Shown: positions 39,415 through 51,546 of the stretch, piece by piece | Layout of the letters: every line of letters starts with the position of its first letter | How positions within the stretch are numbered: the stretch's first letter is position 1 | NCBI GenBank assembly: GCA_017562135.1 | Contig: QEYB01001669.1 | Span: 1 to 64,000 of the forward strand | DNA: 64,000 bases | Origin: Dipylidium caninum | Taxonomy: Eukaryota > Platyhelminthes > Cestoda > Cyclophyllidea > Dipylidiidae | Direction: 5' to 3' | Program-made: the position numbers and the translations under genes | The notes under the pieces: model-generated | Databases searched by the model: none | Seen by the model: only the letters and a program-made list of their open reading frames with translations | Told to the model about the DNA's origin: nothing

Positions 39415-41528
39415 ATGCTTCGGCTCGCTCTCTTTATTCTCCTTAGAATTTGGTCTGCCAGTAAGTGTAGACACGTTTTTGTCGTAATCTCAACTCGTGT
39501 GCTTGGAGCCCCTCCTCAACATAATTTATACAATTACTTTAAAGTATTTCGGTAATGACAGGTGACGGAGAGGGATAAAACGTACTCATTTCTGACTCTT
39601 GATGCCCTTTAGTTGGAGGTGATCTGACTATATGGGGCTCTCGGGTTATTAGCCCCAATCAAGGGCTCTTTGGACCAATGCTGTTCAAAACCTCCTTCCC
39701 GCCTGTAAGCCAGTCAACTACCCCCCCCCCTCAAGTAGTACAGCGTCTTTCTAATGTTTGAGGTCATTCTCAGCCGCTCATCCCCACTTTTATTTTTTCA
39801 ATTTTGCCGATTGCCTTTATTGTTAAAGGTCTTCCTCCTTTATGAAAATGACCTCGTGCAGGGCATCATGACAGTTAATGGCGTGTGCATTTATCAAAAT
39901 AAACAAATTGGCTTCCCTTGTGACAACAAACCAGGTAACCTAACATTTTCCTCTTGCATTATATCCCTTCAATAAGATTTAGTTAAAGAAAAACAATCAT
40001 TTATCACGTAAATGTGGTGAATTTTGTTTGCAAGGTTATGCCAACATCACCCTGAGGGACTCGATACACTTCGAGTTCTTGAGCGTATTGGCGGGCGATT
40101 ACGAGTACACAGTGCTCACTGCCCGAAACTGCGAATTTCCTGCTCCAGAAGACGGTAGGTTAGTGACAGCACTGCACACGACTCATATGCATGCGAAATG
40201 CAGTCTCACCTCGGTTCGTTCACTTCCGTAGTTGGGAGAGACGATGTTGACTGACGAAAGTGGCCTTCATTGCAGGTGACCTCATCGTGGAACGCTCAGC
40301 ACCATTGTACCGGGCTTTGGGTGGGAAGGACGCCACCACGATCGAGTTCGTAACGAAAGGAATAAACATGCTCGGCGAGGTGAGACGCTTTTGTTCTAAC
40401 TCTCTTCCCCGCAGGAGCATATTCGACCGACTGCAGCAAGAGCAAAAATGTCCGTTGAGTTCACTTCTTCGGTTGGGCAGTGCGGCAGAGCAGCACAGAA
40501 GGGGGAGCCAGCAGCTGCTGGAGAGACAGCAGCAGACGGCGCCGACACTCGTTCGCCACCCTGGCCGTCTGAGTTCCCCTGATAGGCGCAGTTCTTCCTG
40601 GCACTCTCTCAATGGCAACTCATTTAATTAGCGTCTAACTGGCCAGGATTCACAGACAACGAACAGGCGACGACTGAGGCAGTTGCACAGTTACCACGCG
40701 TCTGGTGGAAATGTAGACGCTAGTGAATCATTTTGTTCTGTTTTTTTTGCTCTGACAGTATGAATTGGCTGTTGGTGCCGTATTTCGGTGCAAATGGAGA
40801 GGGACGACCATCCTGTTCGGAGACGGAGAAATATGCAGTTAGTTTGCCTACTTAACTTCCTTTGCATGTGTCGGGGGTGATTGTGTGGTGGTGGAGGAGG
40901 TGGAGGAAGAGAAGAGGCAACGGGGAGGTGTGTGTTTTTGTAGAAGACCTAACAGTGGACAGCAAGGAGAAGTGGATGGTATTCAGGGCCAACATCTCCC
41001 GTAGGGCGGGCGTGGACTACGCGACCTACGCGTGGCACGGCGAGAGAGGCGCGTTGGCCATCACTCTCGACTGGACTCAGACAGGTGCGTGCGCCGCTCG
41101 CCCATGCTCTCGTCTAAGGCCTCTTCACGGCCGCTTTGACGGCCAGTGGACAGTCCCTGCAGCAGTGGCGCATCGCTGGGGCGGGTGGAGGGGGGTTGCA
41201 CACTGTTGCTAGTCTCCATTGTATAAAAATTTCTGTGGCATTTCAGGCGAGGCGTCCTCCATCGAGAATTGCAAACGTAAGTTTAGTAGGATTACTTAGT
41301 CCACAATTGTTTTAAACAGCCACTAAATCACCAGGCGTGTCCGCGCTTCCCACATCCCTTCCTCGTGCCCAGACCCTCCTTCCACCTCCAACCCTCCCCC
41401 GAAGACGAGCTTCATTCGCTGTCTCCCCCCACCTTGCAACCCCCTCACGCATGTACACCAGCTCATGCGGAAAAGTCCCATTTTGTGCACCCACTTCATT
41501 GTTGACAGATACACCCTGTGTACCATGA
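39415..41528 (+). CDS. Secreted cysteine-containing protein, nine exons, arm 2 copy
   Basis: Exons are 39415-39460, 39613-39704, 39829-39934, 40035-40154, 40276-40379, 40759-40837, 40944-41084, 41247-41276 and a tentative 41320-41528, giving 308 residues. Exon 1 is a signal peptide (MLRLALFILLRIWSA). Landmarks are IWGSR and GPMLF in exon 2, IMTVNG in exon 3, YANIT and GDYEY in exon 4, and ITLDW in exon 7. Six cysteines are shared with the spacer 2 paralogue (two in exon 3, one in 4, two in 6, one in 8), which suggests three disulfides. Exons 2, 3, 4, 5, 7 and 8 have identical lengths (92, 106, 120, 104, 141, 30 nt) and phases in both paralogues while introns differ, so the model is strong. 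The proline-rich exon 9 is not similar between paralogues and is uncertain. I do not know the family. A taeniid GP50-type diagnostic antigen is one idea to test. Confidence 0.8.
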
Positions 41529-42707
41529 GATGCCTCCAAGACAGGAGGTTTTGGTTTCTCCCATCCCGAGGTCACGTGGATGACTTTGTTGGAAGGGTGG
41601 ACGAGTTCGTCTCCCATGCTGCGTGGGTTTAGCTGGGGCAAACACTGCGAGGGGCCTGATTTGAACAGACTGGCTTGAGGACGAGGGTGGGGGTTGATGT
41701 GGACCGACTAACAAATCACCTAGCACTCAGGTTGGCGTGAGGCTGAACTTCCACTTGTCACCTTGTTGCGAATGCGTACAAGGGCGTACATTTTGGCCAA
41801 AGTGTGAGGCTTGGAACCGCGGAGGCAGACGGTGCAGAGAGTATTCTGCGTTCTAGTGGAGAGGTGGCCGCCAGGATGAAGCGCTTCCCCGACTGCACAC
41901 CGACGGGGCTCGGCCATCCCCGAACTGGCGACCACGACGCCCGCGGGACGTCAACTTTAGGTGGCACATGTCACGCATTTGCGTGAAACTTCTTCCCTTT
42001 GTTTTCACACGGAAAGCTGTCTGACCCACCTTCCCCTCGCCCGGGCGTGACTGAAAAGTCCCTGAGAGGTTTTCCCAAGAGCGGCGGCAGTGTGGGCGGG
42101 TTCGCCCAATGGTAAACTGGCGCCTCCGCCGCTTTACCAGTGGGTTGCTTTAAGCTGACCACCTCCGTCAACCGCAGCACTTTGAAGATGATACTGTGGC
42201 CCGCAGAGCCGCGTCTGGAACATCGCCCACGTTCAGTCGAATTTTTGGGGAAGTAAAGTCAGTTTACACGGCGACAGGGTGGAGGAGAATTCTCGGTTCG
42301 AGGCACAGCTGCAACCGCCGATCTCGTGGGTGACGGTGAGGGCGAAGAGACACGAAGGCGCCACGGCAACTTGACTGTCGACGGGGTGGACTGTTGGGGC
42401 GGTGTGGAAGGCGAGAAGGACGTCGACTGGCCTCCAATGGGAAACGTCTTCCTCCGCGTGGCAAAAGCACTCTTCCAAGGATGTAGCACCAACACACTCA
42501 CGGCAGTTTGCTGAGAAAGAGAACTTCTCCTCAAACAGGGCATTTACTCACGTACACTGCTGCCTACACAGTCTAATGTTCACACTCCTCAGTAGACAAA
42601 AGGCATTTGGACTAGCAGCGCGATGCATTGGCGCGGTTGCGTCGTCTCTGCAAAGTGGTGGAGGCATCGACGGTGGAGGAGAGTTCACGCAGTGGCGGTG
42701 GCGGAGA

Positions 42708-42735
42708 CAACAACAACAACAACAACAACAACAAC
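42708..42735. repeat. CAA trinucleotide repeat, arm 2
   Basis: About nine units, matching length in the arm 3 counterpart at 56611-56638. It would encode polyglutamine in one frame, but no gene is supported here. Confidence 0.9.
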
Positions 42736-42896
42736 AGGCGATGCAGCGAGGCATCACCGCCGAAGGGGAAGTGAGGACATTGGCGGGGTGCGGAATACGG
42801 TCGAGTCCTGCGAATCTCCCCAAGCCTGTCTCGGCGGAGTCTAAACGGCAGGAGGACGTAGGTGAAGTTGACAGGAGGAGTGGGCGGAGGAGGAAA

Positions 42897-42939
42897 GGGG
42901 AAGGGGAAGGGGAAGGGGAAGGGGAAGGGAAAGGGGAAG
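42897..42939. repeat. GGGGAA hexanucleotide repeat, arm 2
   Basis: About seven units of GGGGAA with one GGGAAA variant. The counterpart is at 56407-56451. It is capable of G-quadruplex formation. Confidence 0.9.
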
Positions 42940-43595
42940 TGGGGCAGGGCGACATTTCATCTTCTAACACACGCGACTCGGATGAATCAGTGCGAGGCTC
43001 CTCCGCATGTGCCAATCAGCCTACGCCACGCAAAGGCGGTCCGTCCACGTCCTGTCGTCCCACTCGCACATCTCGTATCCCCACTGGAGAGTCGGCAATG
43101 GAGGGGTGGTCGCCGCTGGGATTGTGACACGCAAGACTGCCCTACCTCTTTGGACGGCTGCTGCCCCATTGTTGCGCTATTTTTTTGATCACTGAGAGCA
43201 TGTTCGGTGAGGAAGTACACCGTCCAGTCAATGGGGGGAGGCGAAAGGAACCACCGCTGCCCAACACTCTCGTTGGAAGGCACTCGACCGGAAATTGGGA
43301 GTTGTGTTGAAGAGGAGGGGCAGCATCTCTTCACGCATTAACCGCCCACGGAAGCTGGACGAATGTGGAGGAGGTGGACCAACCGAGAGCCCCGGGCGGG
43401 GAGCGTGGGGTGGGTGGGAGGCGTTTGCTGAGAGGATTTGCATTCCAGTGCCGTGCGTAGCGGTGCAGCGCAAGTGAGAAGCAGGAACGAGTGTGTGTCC
43501 ACGCACTCATCCTGTGGAGCGCCATCATCCGCATCAGTGGCATATTGTGGACCCGAGGACCCGAGGAACCGAGGAACCAAAGACCCGAGCGCCTC

Positions 43596-43622
43596 CACCC
43601 CCCCACCCCCACCCCCACCCCT
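43596..43622. repeat. CCCCCA tract, arm 2
   Basis: Cytosine runs separated by single A. The counterpart at 55721-55752 is longer and differently arranged. It has i-motif/G-quadruplex potential. Confidence 0.85.
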
Positions 43623-43870
43623 AAGGCAGATTTGACTGTGAAGAAGAGGATGTTGTGGGGCGTGTGTGGGGTGGAGTAGGTCATTTGAGGACCAATGCAT
43701 TCTGAGCCCTTGAAAGCGGAGGAGGTGGTCACTTCGGAGAGGTGGTGTCAGCGACTGGGTGGTCTAACGGCGGCCGTCAAAGAGATGAGGTCGTGGACAG
43801 TCTTCTCGTGGGGTGGCAGGGCGAGTGAGGTGACGGCCTCGCAGACTGACTTTGTCCAGGTCCTACTCGG

Positions 43871-43910
43871 GGCGAGGCGAGGCGAGGCGAGGCGAGGCGA
43901 GGCGAGGCGG
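43871..43910. repeat. GGCGA pentanucleotide repeat, arm 2
   Basis: Seven GGCGA units plus one GGCGG. The arm 3 counterpart (about 55416-55470) has eleven. Confidence 0.9.
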
Positions 43911-44226
43911 AGGTTGGGGAGTAAGGGCAACAGCGCTGCCCAGTCGAGAATAGCAGGGTGTTGGAGGAGGAGGAGGAGGAGGAGGAGGACGAGAATGCGT
44001 TCTTTCTTGTGATGCCTTCCCTTCATCTCATCCACGTCGGCTGCGAACAGACGCAATGTTTGTTCGCTGATGGCGCGGCGCAGACGAACTCCAAGCAGGA
44101 CTGAGCGCACGCATGCACAACAAAGTCCACCTTCTCCACACTGGCAATTCAGCGAGGCAAGGCACAGTATTTGCGACTGCGCAACCACGAGTCGTGCTCC
44201 TCCGCGGGCGGAGTGACGGGATTTAC

Positions 44227-44295
44227 GATGAGGATGAGGATGAGGATGAGGAGGAGGATGAGGAGGAGGATGAGGAGGAGGATGAGGAGGAGGAG
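44227..44295. repeat. GATGAG/GGA compound repeat, arm 2
   Basis: About 69 bp here versus about 49 bp in arm 3 (55045-55093). Confidence 0.85.
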
Positions 44296-44588
44296 GGGAG
44301 AGGAGAGGAGAGGAGGGGAGAGGCGGGCGGAGAGGCGGGAGGGCGAGAAACGTCGGCGAGCACGGGATGATTTGGGTGGCTGTGGAGCTGGTGAGAGGCC
44401 GTCTCGGTGGTCTGCACTCTGCCAGAAGCCAAGTGAAGCCGATCCCATCTGCGATGCGTCCAGATGCGAGGGGAGGAGGTGCCGTGCAACGAGATGTGTT
44501 GGAGCAAGACGAAGTGTCTCAGGCTGCTGCACAAGTGACGCTCAGCTTGGGGAAGTGTCTTTCCCTGGTGTTGGGCTGGGTGAAATGC

Positions 44589-44706
44589 GCCTCCACTCGC
44601 CTCCACTCGCCTCCACTCGCCTCCACTCGCCTCCACTCGCCTCCACTCGCCTCCACTCGCCTCCACTCGCCTCCACTCGCCTCCACTCGCCTCCACTCGC
44701 CTCCAC
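44589..44706. repeat. 10-bp VNTR (CTCCACTCGC), arm 2 allele
   Basis: Eleven perfect tandem units plus a partial unit, about 160 bp from the spacer 2 border. Confidence 0.97.
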
Positions 44707-45756
44707 ACCACGGCTACTCACGACATGGCAGTAGCGAGCGGGACGCAAGATAGGCGCGCCCTCGTCACCGTCACATGGGCATTGGGATGCTCGACAATCG
44801 TGTCTTCTTCTTCCCTCTACCACGCTCACTTGTGAGGACTCTCGTCTGTCAGTGGAATGATTTTCTATAAGCTCGGACGATGAGAAGGAATGAGGTTGAG
44901 TGTCAGACGAAAAGTCGAACGAACGTGATGGTTGATATACTTTGCATGACTTCAAGACCCTACTCAATCGCCTGCGTATGTGAAGGCCAAGGAGGAAGCT
45001 GGTTGTTGGGTGGAGTGATGCATTGGGACGGCGGGTCGTGTGGCCCAGCGGGAGAGGAGGACGGCAAGGTGGGGGAATGGGAAACAAATGACGGCGAGGA
45101 GAAGTGGAGTAGAGCTAAGAGGATAAAGTCGGTGAACAGGCAGAAGTGGGCGCAGGCACAGCGAAAATACGTCTGTGCTTGCGTCGCCTCTTCCCAGTCC
45201 ACTCAACCGCAACGCAGAAACTACTTATACTTTCTTCTCACCCACATAATGTCTACACCACAATCGACCGGAGCTTTGGGACAATTTTGTTTTCCTCGTC
45301 TCTCCACCGCCCGTCTCGTGCGTCCCTGCACCCGTGAGCACTGCATTTCACAAACTTGCTTTCTTTCGAAGTCGTCTCTTCATACCACAGTGATAATGTG
45401 CACGTCATGAACCATTTTGGTCTTTCGTACGCTAAAGTTCCAGCGTCATCGCCTTCTTCAGACGGGTTGAAACGAGGAAAGGAGTGCGACATCTACAAGT
45501 CGGCGCTGACAGTATAAACCGACTTTTGGCTTCCTGTCGAGTGGGTGGCTCGATCTGACTGCATTTAATCGACGGCAGCGCCAGTAATGGCCTCAACAAC
45601 GACAGCGTCTGCCCTTTTATGCCCTCGTCGCTCTTAGGATTCTGTTCAGCGCCTCCCACCGGTGTCCACAGACCCCCACACGCTCCGTCTCGCGCGGCGG
45701 CGATTGGTGCGAATGCGGCGAAGCCAATCCTTTCACTCAGTGCTGCGTTGAGGAGG

Positions 45757-45763
45757 TATAAAA
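45757..45763 (+). promoter_or_regulatory. TATA box of secreted-protein gene in spacer 2
   Basis: TATAAAA lies 43 bp upstream of the ATG at 45800, the same spacing as in the arm paralogue. Confidence 0.7.
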
Positions 45764-45799
45764 TCCCCGGCTTGTGAATTGGACGAGCACGCGACAACC

Positions 45800-48410
45800 A
45801 TGAAGGCGCTCATCCCCATCACCGCCCTGCTCCTCGTCCGGCCGACCCGTAAGTGCCCTCCTGGCCACGAATGCCTCGTCTCTGCTCGGATCGCGTTGAG
45901 ATGGAAATTTTGATGCTTTGTAGACGCTCCCGACCCCATCATGTGGGGTTCTCGTGTTGTCACCGTTGCACAGGGGAAACTCGGACCGATGCTCTTTAGG
46001 ACAACGAAGGATCCCGTAAGTCCTTACGCCCTCCATGGATGCTACTTAGGCAGAGGAACAACTATCGTGTGACATTTCTCGTCAGGAGGAGATGAGATTG
46101 GCAAATCATTCTTTTGAAAGTCCTCACACTACTGAAGTGCTCTAAGCGAACAGCATTGTGTCAGCCATCTTCCTCTTCTTACCTTAATTGCAAAAGAATA
46201 TTACTACAAAGTGCGAAGTTAATACACTTCTAGGAATTCGTACTCTCGGAAAGCGGCAATTCATATGACATCATGACGGTGGACGGTGACTGCCACTTCG
46301 GGAAGAGGAAAGTTGGCTCGCCGTGCCAAATCAAATCAGGTAAGATTGGCTCTGTCCTCCTCGCCCCCCCAAGCCGCCTCGACCCGACTAAGTCGAGCCA
46401 ACGCATTCCCCTGCCCCGCGTCGCTGCTCACTCGTTCACCGCCACGAGTGGGCTCGTCTGAGCCGGTTGCCCTCAATCGCCTCTCACCAGCCACTGAATC
46501 TCTCCTCTTCTCCTTCAAGGCTACGCCAACATCACGATCTTCGACGTCCGCGACTTCCAGCGCATGCACATCTACGCCGGCGACTACGAGTACTCGGTGG
46601 TGATTGCGCCTGCCTGCCACTTCCCCACTCCACGCGGCGGTAAGTTGTCGTCCTCGCGCCGCCCCGCGCACAAGCGCCTCTCGCCACTTTCCTTCCTCTT
46701 CATGCTCCTCCGTGTCCTGCCCCTGCGCTCTCATTGCCACGTGGGCTTTGAATTTTCCCACTCTTTTGAGATATTCTCCATCCAACTGAGAACTTTTTAC
46801 TGTGTCCACCTCGAAGATCTCGAAGGCTTAGCTGCCAGGCCATGCTAACTGTGAGTGAGGAGGCGACTCCAGTCTTTTGTTCTCCTGTTTTAGATGACAT
46901 CATTGTACAGCGCTCTTTCCCGCTCTACCGTTTTCTCGGAGACCAGGAGAACACGACGCTGGAATTCGCCAACAAAGGCATCAACCTCTACGGCGTGGTA
47001 CTGCACCACCGCCCTGTTAGCCCGTGTTGTCCGCCACCGCACCTCGCATGGTGGATGAGACACGAATGCGGAGTGGTTTGCGGCCGCGTCTTCGCATGCC
47101 GATGCGGCCAACGCTCTGCAGCATGACTGTTAACTAGGTAAAGCATGTTTTCAGAGAGTAGCTATCACTTGACATGCGCACTGGACATGGACGACGTGGA
47201 GAAGACATGCGGAAACATCGCCTACATGAAGGAGATGCACTAGGCTGCGGTGACCTTCTTCTCTTGCACGAAATGCTCACAGTCGCACGGACCCGTTGTA
47301 ACGCGCAGCCGTCCGAAGGAGGGCGCCTAACAGCGCTGTCATTCTTGTAGTTCGAATTGAAGATTGGACCGAAATTGGAGTGCCTGTGGATAGGGCGGGA
47401 GGCCACGAGTTACGAGGGAATATGCAGTAAGTCCACCGCTGGAGGCGACGCCCTCCATGGGGTGCAGAGGTGTGTAGTGCGAAGTGGGACAGAGGACCGA
47501 ATGCGCCCTCCGTTGTGCCATGTCTGGACCGCAGGGTTTTGAAGGCAACGCCACTAAAACGTCCGTTGACGGGTGTCTTGTAGGAGACATGGTGATTGAC
47601 CAGACGGGTAACTGCATGGTGTTCAGAACAGTTGTTCGCCGCAAGAACAGCGACCCCTACACGACCTACACGTGGTACGCTATGCAGGATGTACTCTCGA
47701 TCACACTGGACTGGAAGCAGACGGGTTAGTTGGGTGAAAGGTGGGAGATCGCTGGCGTAGTGATGTTTCCAACCTTCTATGTTAATGCCTGCAGGCAAGA
47801 GGAATCTGGCAGACGAATGCAAGGGTAAGTCAGTGACAGGCACTTCAAGCTTTTCCAGATGCTTCCACATCTGTGGACACCTTCCCTTACCCCCTCTTTT
47901 CCTTACCCCCTCTTTTGCCCCTTCCTCCTTTCCTCTCTTCCTTCTTCGTCCTCTCCTCCTTGCCACTGGCGAGATGATGTCTCCCTTTGACTGGCCTCCT
48001 CCACCTCTTTGTACAGCCATTCTGCCCCACCCTCTGAACCTCCGTGTCCTCTCCATCATCGCTTAATCTGCATACTCCGCCTAGGCATTAAAGTTGATAA
48101 CAAAGACTCGACTGTCTTGAGAGTTCATGAGTTGGAGGCACAACATAAGAGGTGCATGGTGGTTGGGAGTGGGAAGACGAGGAGCCGGAGTCAAAGTGAG
48201 GGACCTATGCTGCCCAGTCCACCTCTCTCATCAAACTGGTTGGGATGCCAAGAACCATCAGTGAATCATTGCAAACACAAACGGGTCCTCGTCGTGCGGA
48301 GTAGTCGGAAGGCCACACTGGCATGCGGTGATGGAAGGGAGACAGAGGTGGTGTCAGCTGGACAGTTGAGGCACGTGAACTCGGGAACCGATTTCTCCTC
48401 ACTCAAATAA
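45800..48410 (+). CDS. Secreted cysteine-containing protein, nine exons, spacer 2 paralogue
   Basis: Exons are 45800-45848, 45924-46015, 46234-46339, 46520-46639, 46894-46997, 47351-47426, 47584-47724, 47795-47824 and 48085-48410, giving 1044 nt in one frame and 347 residues. Residues 1-16 form a signal peptide (MKALIPITALLLVRPT). Landmarks shared with the arm gene are IMWGSR/GPMLF (exon 2), IMTVDG (exon 3), YANIT/GDYEY (exon 4), an EF-x-x-KGIN motif in exon 5 and SITLDWKQT (exon 7). YANIT includes an N-glycosylation sequon. Six cysteines match the paralogue, plus one extra in exon 7. Exon 9 (108 residues, basic, Ser-rich) has no counterpart in the arm gene and is less certain. This is the only copy outside the arms. 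The product should be secreted or surface-attached; function is unknown. Confidence 0.8.
47157..47243 (+). CDS. Candidate alternative exon (short C-terminus) of the spacer 2 gene
   Basis: Lies between exons 5 and 6. With the AG at 47155-47156 as acceptor it is in the phase required by exon 5. It reads SSYHLTCALDMDDVEK, then TCGNIAYMKEMH, and stops at TAG. It has two cysteines, as exon 6 does. Splicing exon 5 to it would give a protein of about 185 residues lacking exons 6-9. A faint SYHASGG-type remnant sits in the matching intron of the arm gene. Confidence 0.35.
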   Translation, partial: SSYHLTCALDMDDVEKTCGNIAYMKEMH

Positions 48411-51381
48411 CATCCTCTTACTTATACGAACTTGCTATTAGGAGGCAAGAAATACAGACTCTTGTCGTATCTTGCCTCAGAGAGATCTTCCGTCCTCGAC
48501 TCCGCACCATTTGGCGCCCTTGTCAACCCGACCAGTCTTTTCCCCACTCTCTGCTCCTCGTCCGGCCATACGGACTGGCCTAAGAAAGGTGAACACAAAC
48601 CTGTACTCTGGTGTGGAAAATGTAGTGAACGGAGGAAGGTGACGCCAAGTCTCAGTCCAGTCGGACGATGCTACGAGAGGAGCACTGAAAGTGGTCTTCC
48701 TTCGTCAAAACTGCTAACAAAGAACCCGCAAGTAGCTTTAAGAGGCGTTCCGAGATATGGTCCGGATAACCTGGTCCTCAAATCGTCCGCGAAGAGGCAG
48801 CGAAGTGTCGATTAGAGTGAGTGTTACGGAATCTGGGGGCAACCTCGGGCGACTGAAGATGCAACTGCTGTCAAACGGTCCTCTAAGGAGAGTATGGTTG
48901 GGATGGGACCTAAGAACCGCTTCTTTGCCAAGTTTTCTATCGTTCCTGGCGTGGTCGCCCCTCGCCACGGTGCTCCTTCGCTTCGCCATGCCTCTTCCAT
49001 CATGCGGCCGAGTCGCGACTGCCATTTTCAATGAGGACGTCCAGGCCACCCTTGACCCCACGTCGACCGGCCTCAATTCTCCCCTCGCTTTCGATGACAG
49101 TTGCGCCCACTCATGCGACAGTTCGGGGATAACAGCCGTAAGGGGGCCTGCCGCTTTGCCGAATGCTTTCGCTTAGACAGAGGAAGTGGCACAAGACCGA
49201 CCTGAGTCCATTGCTGCCCAGTGTCAGGTGGCACATCGGCCAACAAAAGCTGACAGCCCGCTCACTTGGGCCAAAGCGATTGTACTTTTCACTTATACTT
49301 TACAGCCTCTCTTCTCCCCATTGACACTCTTAATTCAACCGAAAATGGCGAAGGTCAGTTAAAGTAACAACAGTCTACAGTTTTAAACGTGATAAGGTAG
49401 TTTCGTGGAACTGTGTTTGTTAAGGGATGTGAAGGGATAAAATTTATTTCGTTGGTGCTGAAGCATGACTTGAGACCAGGGGGAGGACCGCCCGCCCCCC
49501 ACCGGCCACCGTGGTCTCCTCCGCCCTCGCTGTGCAGCACACAAGTCCAATTCCTTCTAATCGCCGCCTCGAGAAGTCGATAAAGTCAAACAGACTGCCA
49601 AAGTCTCACTTGCCTCTAGTTCCAACGTGTCCCGCCGTTTGCCCATCCCTTCACACACGCCTATACCCTCTCGCTGCAGAACCAGGCAACTTTGACAGAC
49701 CTGTCGCACGAACCCGCGGCAGCCTACATATCGTGGGGTTGTCAGTATTCAATCGGAGGTCGGAGACGGAGCATCTACTTCCATGTAAGAAGCTTCGCAT
49801 CAAATCATCATTGTCATCAGCGTCGCCTCGCCACGGAGTAAGGTGGAGTCAGACAGATAAGAGGAAGCGAGAATACGAAGAAAATCGGGCCTCCTGCACT
49901 TACTTTGCTCGGACTTGCCGCTTTACTCGTCCCTGTGGCAAACGAGGAATAGGAGGGTGCGGAAACGCTTCAACTGGCGGCAATGTGTTCTATCATCTGG
50001 CCACCGTCTTCCAAGTTCAATCCATTTTTTCGCCCGTCCTCGAAGTAAAAATGATGCCAAGAAGGTGTTGTGTCCTTTCCCCTTTGGAAATTTGAATCTA
50101 CTCCTACTTGGTCTGACACCAAGTGTTAAGTCCCTACTCTAAGCACAGAATAGGAAAATCGAGACAATGAGCCCACTGCGGAAAACGGCATGGGGACTTG
50201 TGGACGCTTAACGTTAGGGAGAGTGGGTCGAGGCCGGCGCTGAAAAGCGATGAAAGCGAATTCGCTGCTCGGTATTTCACTTCACACCGCCTGTGCAGAG
50301 AAAGTCTGTGATTACATTTATTTACCGTTGTTTCGCTAAATGAAGCCTTGCGGTCGTTGCGTCGGTGAAGCAGAGGGAAATCGTCAGTCCTGCTCAAGGC
50401 AATTACAGTCGGGGCTTCGAGTGGAAACTAAACCTTCATCTCATCAGGCTTCTTCTAGAGATTCCTCGACAAAGAGCCTTTTCGCGTCACTAAGCGCAGA
50501 CTGTTGTGATTGTTATGATCGTGAACGAGCTGAAGAGTAGCAACACAAACTGCTGTTTCGAAAGGCTGGAGGGAGGGAGAGCTTAAATGTGAACGTGATG
50601 CCATGCCATGCCATGGCAACTGGCTGCTTGGGGTAGAAAGCTTAGTAGCCCAGATGGGCAATTCGCACTGATTCACTAGCAGTGGAATGGTTCGGGTGCC
50701 ACACGCAGGTTTGCGAGCTGCGCTTCCGAGATGGAGGCAGTGAATTCACTACGTGGACGTGTTGAAGTAGGTAACTGGGGGCGGGCAGGGGGTGACAATC
50801 GCTACACCGCGTCAACTTGGGTGCAGGCGATGGCAGCGAGTCAGGTCTTTGTTCAACACCCGCTTGGAAGGCGGAGCACACTGCAGGGCTGATGGTTGAA
50901 GGGAGGCAGAGAAGACGAAGAATAGTAGATACAATGGTAGGAGGGTGGTAAGGGAATACCTTCGCCCACGGCTGCAGGGAGACCTCACGATCGCTGCGCT
51001 CGTTGCTGATTTCATGCTACCATCGCGCGAGAGCCCACCGAAGCGGCCATTTGCAACTACACTGCGTCTGGCACCGCCAACGAAAATTTCCGGTGAACTG
51101 GGACCCAAAGCAGGATGTGGAGGGGCAAAATATGAATGGTTGGTTTGAAAAGGATATATATAATGTCACCGACGATTACGGGGCGCGGTAAATGCTGGGG
51201 AAAGAAGGGTCGTGGCCCACGAAGCCATCTAATGGCGCTAATGAAGGCACGAACAGCATTGTGGGAGGAAAGATTTCCTGGCAGAAGAATGTTAGGATTC
51301 AATGAAGTGGTTAAGGCAGGTCCTTACAAATAGTACTTTCAATTTCCAGGGGTAAAAGTGTCACTTGACGCCCAAATATAG

Positions 51382-51546
51382 GGACTACGTGACAACTTTG
51401 ACGTGTACGACAAACAATTCCTCCACGATTTTGTAAACTCATCTGACAAATTGTGGTGTGCAACCGACTGCCCTCATAATGCCTTATCCAAATACGCCGA
51501 CTTCGAGGAGGAAGACGAGGTTGGTTCAGTCGACCTGCTCGCCTAA
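51382..51546 (+). other. Orphan open exon-like segment in spacer 2
   Basis: A 54-codon open segment follows an AG (51380-51381) that overlaps an in-frame stop. It includes VYDKQFLHDFVNSSDK, then LWCATDCPHNALSKYADF, then an acidic tail (FEEEDEVGS) and TAA. The WCxxxDCP spacing faintly recalls the in-between-RING part of Ariadne-type ubiquitin ligases, but no other exon of such a gene was found. It could be an exon relic or a chance frame. Confidence 0.2.

Larger units (their letters stand above)
23223..44866. repeat. Inverted-repeat arm, copy 2 (complete, about 21.6 kb)
   Basis: This is the only complete arm. Its left part (23223 to about 37650) is the reverse complement of 1-14616. Its right part (about 35000-44866) is the reverse complement of 54552-64000. 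The outer edge is sharp at 44866/54552, where the shared gaatgattttct is followed by unrelated sequence. It carries the minus-strand candidate peptide gene (30241-30457), the minus-strand conserved terminal exon (37876-38079) and the plus-strand secreted-protein gene (39415-41528). Confidence 0.95.
41529..44866. other. Microsatellite-rich end of arm 2, no credible gene
   Basis: Dense simple repeats (CAA, GGGGAA, CCCCCA, GGCGA, GGA, GATGAG and a 10-bp VNTR) generate long low-complexity open frames on both strands. None has a domain, promoter or splice structure. The counterpart is 54552-57818. Confidence 0.6.

Noticed and set aside
42402..43127. 241-codon open frame with polyglutamine and Gly-Glu repeats
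   Set aside because: It is produced by CAA and GGGGAA microsatellites. Opposite-strand frames are equally long and no gene signals are present.
44171..44734. Long acidic/arginine-rich and Ser-Pro-Leu repeat frames on both strands
   Set aside because: They are encoded by GATGAG, GGA and the 10-bp VNTR. Lengths vary with repeat copy number between arms.
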